Shown here: positions 46,476 to 57,396 of the stretch, piece after piece | How positions within the stretch are numbered: the first letter of the stretch is position 1 | Layout of the letters: every line of letters begins with the position of its first letter | The notes under the pieces: generated by a model | Told to the model about the DNA's origin: nothing | Databases searched by the model: none | What the model saw: the letters and a program-made list of their open reading frames with translations, nothing else | Source: Ryuthela nishihirai | Lineage: Eukaryota > Arthropoda > Arachnida > Araneae > Heptathelidae | Direction of reading: 5' to 3' | Length of the DNA stretch: 64,000 bases | Assembly (NCBI GenBank): GCA_038380435.1 | Contig: JAWZYU010000013.1 | Span: 16,133,901-16,197,900, forward strand | Program-made: the position numbers and the translations under genes

Positions 46476-47171
46476 ATTAAATCGTGCGGATTCAAGAAAT
46501 ATGCAAAAGTTGATCTTTAGCAATGAGCACGTCTGATGTTATTTTTCATTTTATTCACAGAATTAACATTTTGTGGGATTTAAAAATACATTCTTTTTCT
46601 CCACACAAAACGTTACATACGTTAATTAGATGCAGAAAATTTCAAGAACTGGAAATATTTTGAAGCTTTAGGCAAATAAACCTAAAGACGAAATTTATTC
46701 TTCACAGCAGTTGGATCCTTTCTAAAGTTTGTTATGGCAGCAAAAGTTGGAATTTGTGTGCACTGATTAGCTAGGCGCTTTCGAAACCGCTTACTTATTT
46801 TGTATTTGATAAAGAGCAGGAGATGAAGAGGGGAATATTTCGACAGCATCTTCCGAAGGGCGATATCAGACCATAGAATCATCAGCATTGTTCGTGTAGG
46901 TTTCGAGAAGAGGAGGCAGACAATGCCAAACTGGATCTCACTACACTTGACCTTCAGTGACCTAATGCGCCAACGGGTTTTTTTTATCTGTTCAGTAGAC
47001 AAGAAAGCAAAACTTAGAAGACATTTCATGGCTTATTCAGGTTTTCCGATTCAAGGCCACTGCCATTAAAAGTCACCCTTGTGCTCTGAACGCTGCGCAA
47101 GGCCTTAATCATTGACTCTTGCTTAGAATCGCTGTTGTCATTGGAAGATTAATTAATTAAATAATAATAAT
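46476..47171. other. No recognised gene; 115-codon frame on minus strand
   Basis: A minus-strand frame at 46682-47029 begins MKCLLSFAFLS and is Lys/Arg/Leu-rich. I see no domain or splice context and do not call it a gene. Confidence 0.35.
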
Positions 47172-47372
47172 AATAAATACTCCTCGAGTAGCTGCTTGCC
47201 ACGAGGTCTGATAGGGAGCCTGCCAGTTGAATACGATACAGTAGGAGGTCTGTCAGGATGGGGGGGGGGGAACTCAGCAGGAAGACAACGCAAACATCCA
47301 TGCCTTACCCGAGGATCGACCCCAGGTCCCTTTGATCAGCAGCCAAGCGTGCGAACCACTCGGCCACGGACT
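47172..47372 (-). mobile_element. SINE-B, diverged
   Basis: Tail AGTAGCTGCTTGCC, body and tRNA head CCACTCGGCCACGG are recognisable; an (ATA)n run abuts the 3' end. Confidence 0.88.
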
Positions 47373-47440
47373 TGTAGGCAACTAAGTACTTTTGATCAGA
47401 AGAAAAGCCAAGTAACTACTCGTCTGCCAGGTTGGATTGG

Positions 47441-47620
47441 GTTATCTCGGAGGAGAACTTATTTGCACACAATGGGCTAAATGGCCAGATCAGAAGGACC
47501 CCAAGGGCTCAGAGAGGGTTGGGGGAAGGGGACCCACTGGACAGGATGTCAGGAGGCAGGTGGTAGACTTCTGTCAAGGTCATCCAGCGTTTTCTGCAAC
47601 GTTCATAGGGTATGGTGCAC
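47441..47620 (-). mobile_element. SINE-A fragment
   Basis: 3' half of SINE-A (TTGCACACAATGGGCTAAAT to AACGTTCATAGGGTATGG), diverged and without the head. Confidence 0.8.
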
Positions 47621-47815
47621 AGGACTTGACCAAGGTACTCTAGTGGTGTACAAGGCAATGACGCCAATTAGCTTTCACAATTCTTTACGAAAATTTCCAA
47701 TGAAGCCATCATTGACCTTTATGCATGCGAACAGATTGTTGCGGAAGTGTTCGTAAGATTTTTGTGTCCTGTAGGGTCTTCCTTTTCTCCGATATCTCTG
47801 GTCAGAGCTGCTCGT

Positions 47816-48366
47816 GCATGACCCGTCCGTCGGATGGGACGTTAAGCCGTGGTTCCGTGTGTGGGAGAGACACACCCACGCACATTAAAGAACACGCTGG
47901 ATGGCCTTTACGGGAGGTTGGGTTGGGTTGTTTTACCTCCGCGTGGCACTTTTTTGCACACCATGGACTAAATGGCCAGATCACAAGGACCCCGAAGGTT
48001 CAGAGAAGGTTGGGGGAGGGGACCCACTGGAACAGCTGTTGGGAGACAGATGGTAGCCTCCCGTCAAGGCCATCCAGCGTGTTCTTTAACGTGCACAGGG
48101 TATGGCTCTCCCGCACACGGGGCTACGGCTTAACATCCCATCCGACGGACGGCGGCCTTTCCAAGCCCATCGGTGTCCCCTACTGACCGTGGGCAGGGCG
48201 GGGAATTTTCCGGAGATAAATCTCAACGCTGACCCAGCTGGGACTCGAACCTGGGAACTACAGATTACGAGCCTGGCGCGCTACCGACTGAGCCACCTCC
48301 GCCCCCTTGACGGGAGGCTGACACCCTCTTCCCAACAGCTATCCAGTGGGTCCCCTCACCCAACCA
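47816..48366 (+). mobile_element. Older SINE-A split by a younger inverted SINE-A
   Basis: Plus-strand SINE-A pieces at 47816-47917 and 48307-48366 are continuous in the family map (GGCCTTKACGGGAGG then CTGACACC). The gap is filled by the inverted copy below. Confidence 0.85.
47918..48306 (-). mobile_element. SINE-A, full-length, inserted in SINE-A
   Basis: Complete reverse-oriented copy with (GGTT) tail and tRNA head. The flanks TTTACGGGAGG (47907-47917) and TTGACGGGAGG (48307-48317) are the target duplication with one mismatch. Confidence 0.93.
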
Positions 48367-48570
48367 TTCACGAAACTACGAGAGCTTCGAACTTGGAAAT
48401 CTGTTACAAAAAGCATATTTAAGTAGCGAATATCGCGTTTTTTAAAATTAAAAGAGCTCGAATTTACCCCTTAAAAATGGCAGACTTTCGGCACAATTCA
48501 TGTACAGAATTAGAGTAAAAATTAGACCATAATGCTACCTAACCATATTGGCAATAAATAATTGGTATGG

Positions 48571-48840
48571 TTCAAAATTCGAAAGTTCCATAATTAGAGA
48601 TATGAATGAAATGACTGATTTCCATCATATTAAACTAATGCAGACGACAGGGCCTCTCCGCAGTCTCAATGTCAACGTTCTGATAGGCAACAACCAGATA
48701 CAAGGCTGAAAATTCGAAAGTAATAAAATTAGAGATATGAATGAACAGAAGATTTTGATAATATATGAGTAATGCAGACGATAGGCCCTCTCTCAGCTGT
48801 TTCGCAGCCTCAATGTCAGCATTCCGACAGGCCTCAACCA
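48571..48840. repeat. Tandem duplication of about 132 bp
   Basis: 48571-48701 and 48706-48840 both contain AAAATTCGAAAGT, TTAGAGATATGAATGAA, AATGCAGACGA and CTCAATGTCA. They have diverged by substitutions and small indels. Confidence 0.75.
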
Positions 48841-49564
48841 GCACACGAAGGTGGCTTTTGGTGCCATCCATATGATGTAGTACTGTCCCGTATAGTGGAA
48901 CGTCGGATGGCATCATTCAATCATATTCAAGCTCGTGCATGACGTCATTTTCTACCAAGCAGCCATTTTTAGGATCTTATGCTAAGCATCCCAAAATGCT
49001 TTCACTCACTTAATTTCTTCCGATTTCCACCATGATTGTTTTGAAAAAGCCCTTTTTTTGCGATTAAACTGTTCAATGATTTAAATTTTAGGCTTTGTGA
49101 TTTCTATACTCAAGATTTCTTCATGGTTTCAACCATCATTAATGTTTATCATCTGCGACATTTTGACAGACTCATTTACCTTCCATTGACTTCTATTGAA
49201 TTAGAGATAGTACGAAAAACGAGGCAGAAATGATGACCTTTGAACTGCGCCTATAAGAATGTTTTGAGATATGAAAACGGAGCCAATGTCGCCATCTAGG
49301 CGAGATCAGATTCTAAAAATCACGGAGGAAAGAAAATGGAACAATTCCGAACAACTCCGAACGGATTGATTCGCAAAATCCAATAATCCGTACAGCCGAG
49401 ACGATCGCCATCAGATCTGATGCAAATTCTACTGCATTGCAATTGAATATTGGGATTTTTCATTCTGTGGTCGCCTAATTATGATCACCTCAACTTATTC
49501 TGAAGAATGAAATGTACGAGGGAAATCCAAATATATAAATAAATTGAAAATTTAAAGAAATCCC
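48841..49564. other. No gene recognised
   Basis: Short frames only; nothing assignable. Confidence 0.45.
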
Positions 49565-49792
49565 CATCTTCCCACATGGGCCCTAAAAAGTAGAAAATAA
49601 ACCTAAAGCATATCGATGGTGCAATCAGTCACTGAGTTCGTATTCACTTCAAATGAGATGGACACCGGCAATCTTTTCAGTAGGTAAATGGCGCCCTCTC
49701 TTCCTTTGAAGTGAATACGAACTCAGTGACTGATTGCACCATCGATGTGCTTCAGGTTTATTTTCTACTTTTTAGGGCCAATATGGGAAGAT
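49565..49792. mobile_element. MITE with about 85-bp inverted repeats
   Basis: The arms from about 49565 to 49650 and 49705 to 49792 share CTAAAAAGTAGAAAATAAACC and ATCGATGGTGCAATCAGTCA as reverse complements. The loop is about 50 bases. No target duplication was certain, so the superfamily is unassigned. Confidence 0.8.
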
Positions 49793-50324
49793 AATTAGTT
49801 TTTAAGATATTCATATTTTTCTTTGTCACTAAACCCACCTTCCTTCAAAACCTTTCATTTGATAAATGACTCATGAACATCGACCACATTTTCTGCTTCC
49901 TTTTCTGGCAATCGTGTTTGACTCCCAAAACACTCGAAATCCTAAAGGAGCAGGGTTCGGTTCTATGTGAGCCGGATTATCGAGACAAGAATTGGAATAT
50001 CCTCTCGCCGAGGTTAAAGGTCTGTAAAGCGATTTATGTACGAGGCAGTGCAGATTCCCACTTCATTAAGCGAATGCTTTCAAAAACAAAGCAGCATTCA
50101 AGCTACGTTGACTGGAGAAAGTCTTCAAGGAATATCAATTTAAGTCATTTAACTCAGCAAAGTGTTGAGCAGAGAGGTAAAACCCGCGGAATCTAGCCCA
50201 CATTCCCATATCACAGAGTGCGTCGCCCTCTACTTAGTGCATTGGACATTTCTTTTTTTTTCTCGAAGGTCCAGGCTACTTTCGAGTTCCCGTGCCTCCC
50301 GCACCGTGTTCCTTTCCGTGTTCC
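49793..50324. other. No recognised gene; 107-codon plus-strand frame
   Basis: The frame 49873-50196 has no recognised domain and no splice context. Confidence 0.35.
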
Positions 50325-50376
50325 TTTTAAACCCGTGCCTCCAGTTCTGATGGACACTGGAGGCACGGGTTTAAAA
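50325..50376. repeat. Perfect 20-bp inverted repeat, 12-bp loop
   Basis: 50325-50344 (TTTTAAACCCGTGCCTCCAG) pairs exactly with 50357-50376. A related CCCGTGCCTCCC lies just upstream at 50290. Confidence 0.9.
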
Positions 50377-50557
50377 TCCCGCGGACCTGGGATTTACCAA
50401 GAATCATGGGTGAAAATTAATTAAGTGGAATAATTAATTAAAGTAAAATTTAAAAGGATGTTCGGGAATCCCGAATCATCTAGGGATCTGACTCCCACGT
50501 GTCGAAGATTCCTTTTGAAAACAACGCTAACAGAATGCCAATATCTTAAAATGCATT

Positions 50558-50886
50558 CAGCTGGGTCAGCGTTGAGATTTATCTCCGCAAAACTCCCCGC
50601 CTGCCCAAGGTCAGTAAGGGACACCGATGGGCTTGGAAAGGCCGCCGCCCGTCGGATGGGACGTTAAGCCGTGGCCCCTTGTGCGGGAGAGAGCCATACT
50701 CTGTGCACGTTAAAGAACACGCTGGATGGCCTTGATGGGAGGCTACCATCTGTCCCCCAACAGCTGTTCCAGTGGGTCCCCTTCCCCAATCTTCTCTGAG
50801 CCTTCGGGGTCCTTGTGACTTGGCCATTTAGCCCATGGTGTGCAAAAAAAGTGCCGCTCACAAGTAAAACAACCCAACCACTCTCA
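50558..50886 (+). mobile_element. SINE-A, 5'-truncated, with 10-bp TSD
   Basis: Starts just after the tRNA B box (CAGCTGGGTCAGCGTTGAG) and ends GTAAAACAACCCAACC. The direct repeat AAAATGCATT flanks it (50548-50557 and 50887-50896). Confidence 0.9.
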
Positions 50887-51169
50887 AAAATGCATTTCGC
50901 AAAATGCACCTGTAAGTGAAGTAGAACCCTTAGCATGGATGGCTATGGCTTACAAAAATGATCCGATCTTGTAATTAAATCGTTACACTGTGAATGAGAA
51001 ATATTTTCTTGGTCATCTTGGCTTTGTCCATTCTCTGGACATTTTCTCCATTGATATAATTTTATTTCTTTATTCCTTCTCAGCAAACGACTCGGTTGAC
51101 CTGATCTGCTCCTTCTCTTCCCTTTGACAAAGACCGATTATTTTTGAAAGTGGGGAGTCTGCGCAGTGC

Positions 51170-51497
51170 GCTCGCTCTCGCGTTCAAGGCCCAACTGCGC
51201 CAACGTCGAGATTTATCTCCGCTAAATCGCAATCCTGCCCTCCGTCATAAAGGGAACACGGAAGCCGTTCATTCGATGCGACGTTAAGCCGTGGCTCTCT
51301 GTGCACGAGAGAACCATACCCTGTGCACGAGAGAACCATACCCTGTGCACTTTAAAGAACACGCTGGATTACTTGATGGGAGGATTCCAGCTGTCTCCTA
51401 AAGCTGACCGTTGGCTTCTCTGAGCCTTTGGGATTCTTGTGATCTGGTCATTTAGCCCATTGTGTGCAAAAAACTGCTGCTCAGGGGTAAAATTCAA
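51170..51497 (+). mobile_element. SINE-A, old diverged copy
   Basis: Retains GTCGAGATTTATCTCCGC, GACGTTAAGCCGTGG and TTTAAAGAACACGCTGG. A GAGAGAACCATACCCTGTGCAC segment is locally duplicated. Confidence 0.85.
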
Positions 51498-51653
51498 CCA
51501 ATAATCAATACATTTAAAATTAAAATTACAAAATTAATCGCAAGTGTTTCGTGGTACAGATTGTTTGTAAATTTAGTTCTGTGAAAAACACACAACGGAA
51601 GTCTACATCTGAGTATTTAAGAATATTTATTTTTTTTCCTTCTCCATCTTCTG

Positions 51654-52046
51654 GGGGCGGGGGTGGCTCAGTCGGTAGCGCGCCAGGCTCGTAATCTGTA
51701 GTTCCCAGGTTCGAGTCCCAGCTGGGTCAGCGTTGAGATTTATCTCCGCAAAGTTCCCCGCCCTGCCCACGGTCAGTAGGGGACACCGATGGGCTTGGAA
51801 AGGCCGCCGTCCGTCGGATGGGACGTTAAGCCGTGGCCCCGTGTGCGGGAGAGCCATACTCTGTGCACGTTAAAGAACACGCTGGATGGCCTTGACGGGA
51901 GGCTACCATCTGTCTCCCAACAGCTGTTCCAGTGGGTCCCCTCCCCCAACCTTCTCTGAGCCTTCGGGGTCCATGTGACCTGGCCATTTAGACCATGGTG
52001 TGCAAAAAAGTGCCGCTCAGAGGTAAAACAACCCAACCCAACCCAA
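51654..52046 (+). mobile_element. SINE-A, full-length, with 12-bp TSD
   Basis: Intact head and tail, flanked by exact duplication CTCCATCTTCTG (51642-51653 and 52047-52058). Among the best-preserved copies. Confidence 0.95.
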
Positions 52047-52136
52047 CTCCATCTTCTGTGAGGAAGAGTGCAAAGCTTCATTTCCTCTCCCTCCCCGCAG
52101 AAGCACGAGGGTTGATTTTTCAGCATCTGCTATGAC

Positions 52137-52530
52137 TGGGTTGGGTTGTTTTACCTCTGAGCGGCACTTTTTTGCACACAATGGGCTAAATGGCCAGGTC
52201 ACATGGACCCCGAAGGCTCAGAGAAGGTTGGGGGAGGGGACCCACTGGAACAGCTGTTGGGAGACAGATGGTAGTCTCCCGTCACGGCCATCCAGCGTGT
52301 TCTTTAACGTGCAAACAGGGTATAGCTCTCCCTCACACGGGGCCACGGCTTAACGTCCCATCTGACGGACGGTTGTCTTTCCAAGCCCATCTGTGTCCCC
52401 TACTGACCGTGGGCAGGCGGGGAGTTTTGAGGAGATAAATATCAACGTTGACCCAGCTGGGACTCGAACCTGGGAACTACAGATTACGAGCCTGGCGCGC
52501 TACCGACTAAGCCCCCCCCCCCCGCCCCCA
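52137..52530 (-). mobile_element. SINE-A, full-length, inverted neighbour
   Basis: Reverse-oriented copy 90 bp from the previous one, giving a head-out, tail-to-tail pair. The head ends in a C-run. No clear target duplication. Confidence 0.93.
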
Positions 52531-54010
52531 ACGTACAGAGAAACCTCAGCCCAATTAGCTGTAAAAAATGGTTCAAAAATTGTCAAAATTGAACTGATGC
52601 ATTTCAAAGTTTATATAAGTTATTTCAAAGTTTTCCTCTTAACCAAAACCCAGGGTGAACGAAAGTGTCAGCATTATATTTTTAGCGGCTTACACATCCA
52701 CAAACAGAAGACGTTTTCATTGCTGGTTAGTTTTTTTATTTTTATTTTTTTTTGTGATTTTTAATTCAAACATCTTTTTATTTTGCATTTTCCCCCCAAA
52801 TATAAAAAATCTTTCATACAATTATTTTATTTCATGTTTTTTTGCATTTATGCAAGTAACGTGAGTTTTCTGAAATTTAATAAAAAATTGTTATTTTTTA
52901 ATACCTTTTGTTATAGTGGCACAAAAATTATTGTTTTAGAAAATAAGTAATCGTGCGAAAAATTTTAATTTTATCCTCCCAAATTTTCACCTTGGTTGAA
53001 CAACATGGTCTGAAATAATAAATAGCCTTCATGCCCAATTTCCTCAAAAAAGAAATTTTTTGCAAAATTCCACAAAGAACTCCTCATTTCTCATCCCCCC
53101 CCCATAAATAATTTTCTTCCTTTAAACGTAAATCTCAAAGGAATTGTCATTTGCCTCTTTCAAATTGCAATCTGTTTTTATGTGCAGATAGGAGACAAAA
53201 TAACGGAGGAGCCTTCCCATACTAAAATCAATAGAAAGTCAAAAATGCTCTGGACATAAATCTGATTGAGGAATGTGAGGATTCCTTTACCCACCCTAAT
53301 GCAATCCCTTCTTAAGCGCACATTCTCCATCAATGTTTGCTTCAGTATGATCAGGATTGTATTAGTATCCTATTGAAGCAAAGAAGCAGCAGTTTTAACA
53401 TTCAGCTGAAACTGTTCAACTCTTGATAATCAGGAAAACTGACCTTTACACTTTCGTTCTCTCTCGAGGGCTGCACTTTATTTGCAAGAGGATGAAAGAA
53501 TGGTCAAACAGTTTTTCTCATTAATGCAAAAAGTGTACTAATGATATTTGGGTAGTTTAAAATAAAAGCGTTTAAAGTAAGTGGGTTACAATTCAACATC
53601 ATTACACATTTCAATTTTTTTTTTCTTTTGAGATATCAAAATAAAGAACTACAGTTCTTTTTCTTTGAAACTAGGAAGATTCTTACAATTGCTTTCTGGA
53701 ATAATCACCACAAGCACTAAATTTATCACTATTTATCTTTTATTCTTTTTCATTTTCAATACCTATTGGAAAAAAGTAAAAAAATATATATATGTTAATT
53801 ATTTTTTCTTTCAAAATGCTGAGTTGTTCCTCGCAGCAGATCCCCTGACTTCGACAAATCCGTTCTATGTGACATCTATGTCTACGAATCTTTGAACGCC
53901 AAGTCTCTGTCATTTCAGGGGCTCGTTCGGAGTCTCTGTTGCAAGTTGTGTGCCCGTGGAGACTCAGTTGAGGGATGCGAAGCGTAGCCAAGTGAACTGA
54001 AAACAAAGAT
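52531..54010. other. AT-rich intergenic, no gene recognised
   Basis: Long A/T tracts; the 3' flank of peptide gene 3 begins at its right edge. Confidence 0.5.
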
Positions 54011-54014
54011 GACA

Positions 54015-54020
54015 TTTATT
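54015..54020 (-). terminator. Polyadenylation signal AATAAA of peptide gene 3
   Basis: The minus strand reads GTAAATAAATG about 90 bases after the stop codon at 54108, the same TAAATAAA form as in peptide gene 2. Confidence 0.6.
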
Positions 54021-54107
54021 TACAGCTTCCGTACAATTCAAGAGGTGCAGAAAGATGGAGATCGATAGTCCGCATCACAGGAAACCGGAAGATGGAACGT
54101 TTGCAGG

Positions 54108-54290
54108 TCAGCAGCATGAGTTGTAGTTGTACCTGCGGCAGCAACCATCTCGATGAGACTGAGTCATGAGGCGGCATCCCGCCCGGCAGACCGCTTGATC
54201 CATACGCGCCGACAGACGCTGAGCCTCCGAGGGCAGCCATACGACGGAGCAGACGGCCACCACGAGGAACACGAGCAACAAGATTTTCAT
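54108..54290 (-). CDS. Secreted six-cysteine peptide 3 (60 aa)
   Basis: The signal peptide (residues 1 to about 23, ending PSEA) precedes a mature part starting QRLSARMD, with the array C-x3-C-x10-CC-x7-CC ending at the last residues. It is clearly paralogous to the peptides at 34.0 and 34.8 kb, about 19 kb away. The ATG follows an acceptor (TTTTCCCTCCACAG|TATCACCATG), as in the other two genes. The frame stays open far upstream through a 42-bp minisatellite, giving a possible 383-codon frame, but the acceptor, the signal peptide at this ATG and the paralogues favour the 60-residue product. The likely first exon is the TATA-driven exon ending at 60223, across a 5.9-kb intron. Function unknown; a secreted defence or venom-type peptide is possible. 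Confidence 0.85.
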   Translation of the reverse strand: MKILLLVFLVVAVCSVVWLPSEAQRLSARMDQAVCRAGCRLMTQSHRDGCCRRYNYNSCC

Positions 54291-54300
54291 GGTGATACTG
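54291..54300 (-). other. Splice acceptor of peptide gene 3
   Basis: A pyrimidine tract ending CACAG on the minus strand, seven bases upstream of the ATG. Confidence 0.75.
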
Positions 54301-54357
54301 TGGAGGGAAAAGAACGGTTGAGAAACATGAACACAATCTATTATTAGCTTAACAAAG

Positions 54358-55262
54358 AAGCAATGAGAAACACGAGCACGATCGATTGGCTTAGTAAAGA
54401 AGGAATGAGAAACACGAGCACGATCCATTGGCTTAGCAAAGAAGCAATGAGAAACACGAGCACGATCCATCGGCTTAGCAAAGAAGGAATGAGAAACACG
54501 AGAACGATCCATCGGCTTAGCAAAGAAGGAATGAGAAACACGAGCACGATCCATCGGCTTAGCAAAGAAGGAATGAGAAACACGAGCACGATCCATCGGC
54601 TTAGCAAAGAAGGAATGAGAAACACGAGCACGATCCATCGGCTTAGCAAAGAAGGAATGAGAAACACGAGCACGATCCATCGGCTTAGCAAAGAAGGAAT
54701 GAGAAACATGAGCACGATCCATTGGCTTAGCAAAGAAGGAATGAGAAACACGAGCACGATCCATTGGCTTAGCAAAGAAGGAATGAGAAACACGAGAACG
54801 ATCCATTGGCTTTGCAAAGAAGGAATGAGAAACATGAGCACGATCCATCGGCTTAGCAAAGAAGGAATGAGGAACACGAGCACGATCCATCGGCTTAGCA
54901 AAGAAGGAATGAGAAACATGAGCACGATCCATTGGCTTAGCAAAGAAGGAATGAGAAACACGAGCATGATCCATTGGCTTAGCAAAGAAGGAATGAGAAA
55001 CACGAGCACGATCCATTGGCTTAGCAAAGAAGGAATGAGAAGCGCGAGCACGATCCATTTGCTTAGCAAAGAAGGAATGAGAAACACGAGCACGATCCAT
55101 TGGCTTAGCAAAGAAGGAATGAGAAACACGAGAACGATCCATTGGCTTTGCAAAGAAGGAATGAGAAACACGAGCACGATCCATTGGCTTAGCAAAGAAG
55201 GAATGAGAAACACGAGCACAATCCATTGGCTTAGCAAATAAAAAAGGAAACACGAACACAAT
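54358..55262. repeat. 42-bp minisatellite, about 21 copies
   Basis: Unit contains GAAGGAATGAGAAACACGAG and CACGATCCATTGGCTTAGCA. Variants at a few positions (CGG/TGG, GAA/GCA, TTTGCA/TTAGCA) recur in blocks. It starts about 60 bases from the acceptor of peptide gene 3 and so lies inside its presumed 5' intron. All three frames used on the two strands are stop-free. Confidence 0.96.
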
Positions 55263-56711
55263 TCATTGGCTTAGCAAAGAAATTGCTTTTAAAGCAAAAC
55301 AAACATTAAATTTGGATCTTTATTGAAACAATCTAAAGTGAATTTTTGTGGTTTCCAATTGCGTTAGTATTCGATACAAATTATTTCGATTTTTTTTTGC
55401 TTGATATATACATTCAGGCAAAGAAATCAATTCATTCGTTGTGGGTAATTTATCTCTTTAATAATCTGATGAATCACATGTTTGGCTGTACTTAACTGAA
55501 CTCCTTTTGATGTTGCTGAAGGGCAGTCTGAGCTTGCGTCTACGTCGACTATACATAACAGGAAATGGCGTTTTTGATTTCAGATGATTGCCCAGCATCT
55601 CCGTTATTAAATGGTTTGGTTCTGTAAGCAATGATGAGTTTAGGCGAAGTAGTCATCGCTCGACTGAGCAGCATTTTCTGTAGAGAGAGAAAAGTGCATT
55701 GATTTGGCGATGCTGTCGGTATGTATAATAACAGATGATCGAATGCAGCCTTCGAAGAGTGGTTCTTAAGTTTTTAAGAAAATCTGCACATCTAGAATGA
55801 TGTGGGTGGATTTATGCGGAAGAGGTTCTTATAAGGATTGGCCTTTAATGATTAAATGATGATGTTGTTGCTCAGAACAGACGTATTTGGGGAGCTGAAT
55901 TGCAAAATTTGGTGGAATCTGCAACCTATAACTACTTGAAGATTTCGTATGTATTTTTTTTTTCAATTTCTAACAGATGGTTTGTATATATCAAGTCTGA
56001 TGAATTCTCATTTCAGATATTACGAAAAGTAATGCCAGAGTTGATTGATTACTTAAATATGTAATATGAAATGAAATTTTTAATTAGTTTTTTTCCTAAT
56101 ATAAAAACGATTAGATTTTAAATGTGTCTTTGTAATCAACTGCTGCCGAAATAATTCTTTGAGAAATGCCTATTCAGGATTAAAAAAGAAGTTAAATTCG
56201 AGGAAGTTCAGAATAATAGATTGTTAACAGCACTTGCTTCAAATAGTTTTTACCACTTAGGACGGCCTTAATTTTTATCTTACCTCTTGTATTCAGTTTC
56301 TCTTAATCTGGCGTTGATTATAAATCTTCCTCCCCCCCCCCCAGTACTTACGACGGAGATAAATTGGAACAGTAAGAATTTGTTTTTTCCAGAAGCATCT
56401 TGACAATTTTTTTTTTCTGTTTTTTGCTAAGAACAGACAAATTCCGGAATCGCGCGTTCAGCATTCTTCAAAACTGCAAGTTTAAAATTTAAAAAAAAAA
56501 TTGGAAAATCAGCAGATCTTGAAAATGAAACTTAACGAAGAAAAAATTTCAACGCTTGACATTTAAATGATGCATTCTGGAAATTAAAACTTAGAATTGC
56601 AAGCGATAAAATAGCAAAATGCCATTAAGGATAAAATTTGCTTTTTCGTTTAAATATTCCTCCAAAATTATCAGCAAATGATGCCATCAAATTTATTTCG
56701 GTATTTGTCAG
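55263..56711. other. Presumed intron of peptide gene 3; nothing recognised
   Basis: AT-rich with C10 near 56333. No repeat family or exon was recognised. Confidence 0.45.
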
Positions 56712-56862
56712 CCAGCCGTCCCGTGGCCGAGTGGTTATCGTGCTTGGCTACTGATCAAAGGCACTTGGGTTCGAGCCACGCGTAAGGCACGGCTGTTTCT
56801 GTGTCTTCCTGCTGAGGTCCCGCCATCCTCACAGACCTTCTACTCTGGCGTATTAATTCTGA
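56712..56862 (+). mobile_element. SINE-B, 3'-truncated
   Basis: Good tRNA head (CCGTCCCGTGGCCGAGTGG, GGGTTCGAGCC) and body, but it stops before the AAGCAGCTGCTTG tail. Confidence 0.88.
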
Positions 56863-57325
56863 TATGGTTTGCTTTCATCAATACTTATACGGTTTTATGT
56901 TTTTAATATTCCTGGGTCCTCTTTTTTTTTTGTTTTTCTGCAAGGCATAGTTGACAATTCTAAGTGTACCGACTTAATGGCTACGAGCATACAAACAGAG
57001 CAATTTGTTAAGATTCAGACTGAAGAATGGGATCTTCTTTTTGATCGTGTGCATCCCCCTTGTGTACCGTCTGCGTCTTCCATTTCAGTGAAGAAGTGCA
57101 ATTGGCCAACTCTCCTCCTGAAGGAATCTTCAATTGAGATCGTACGTTTAATTCATTTCGAGACAACGTTCATTTCAAGGAGAAAATAAACATTTGAATC
57201 GAAATGTTTCCACTGATCTGATGAATCCATTAACAGTGTCAAGGGAATCAGAAAGCATATATCCATGTTTCAACAGATATGTGTTGGCGAGAATGGCAGT
57301 TGATGTGGCTGATAAATAAAAAGAA

Positions 57326-57396
57326 ATCCTCCTCAAGCAGCTGCTTGCCACAGAGGTCTGACAGGTGCCTGTTAGTTTAATTATTACAGCAAAATG
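57326..57396 (-). mobile_element. SINE-B 3' fragment
   Basis: TCCTCAAGCAGCTGCTTGCC and CAGAGGTCTGACAGG are present; the head is absent. Confidence 0.85.

Noticed and set aside
46682..47029. 115-codon minus-strand frame beginning MKCLLSF
   Set aside because: Signal-like start, but no domain, no paralogue and no splice or promoter signal.
47725..48186. Recurring conserved-looking proteins of 60-150 residues at many sites (for example 47725-48186, 51773-52126, 58184-58366)
   Set aside because: All are translations of SINE-A; their similarity reflects the repeat family, not protein conservation.
54344..55261. Long frames through the 42-bp minisatellite, including one of 305 codons on the minus strand and one of 292 on the plus strand
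   Set aside because: Period divisible by three without stops. Only the peptide exon at 54108-54290 has independent support.
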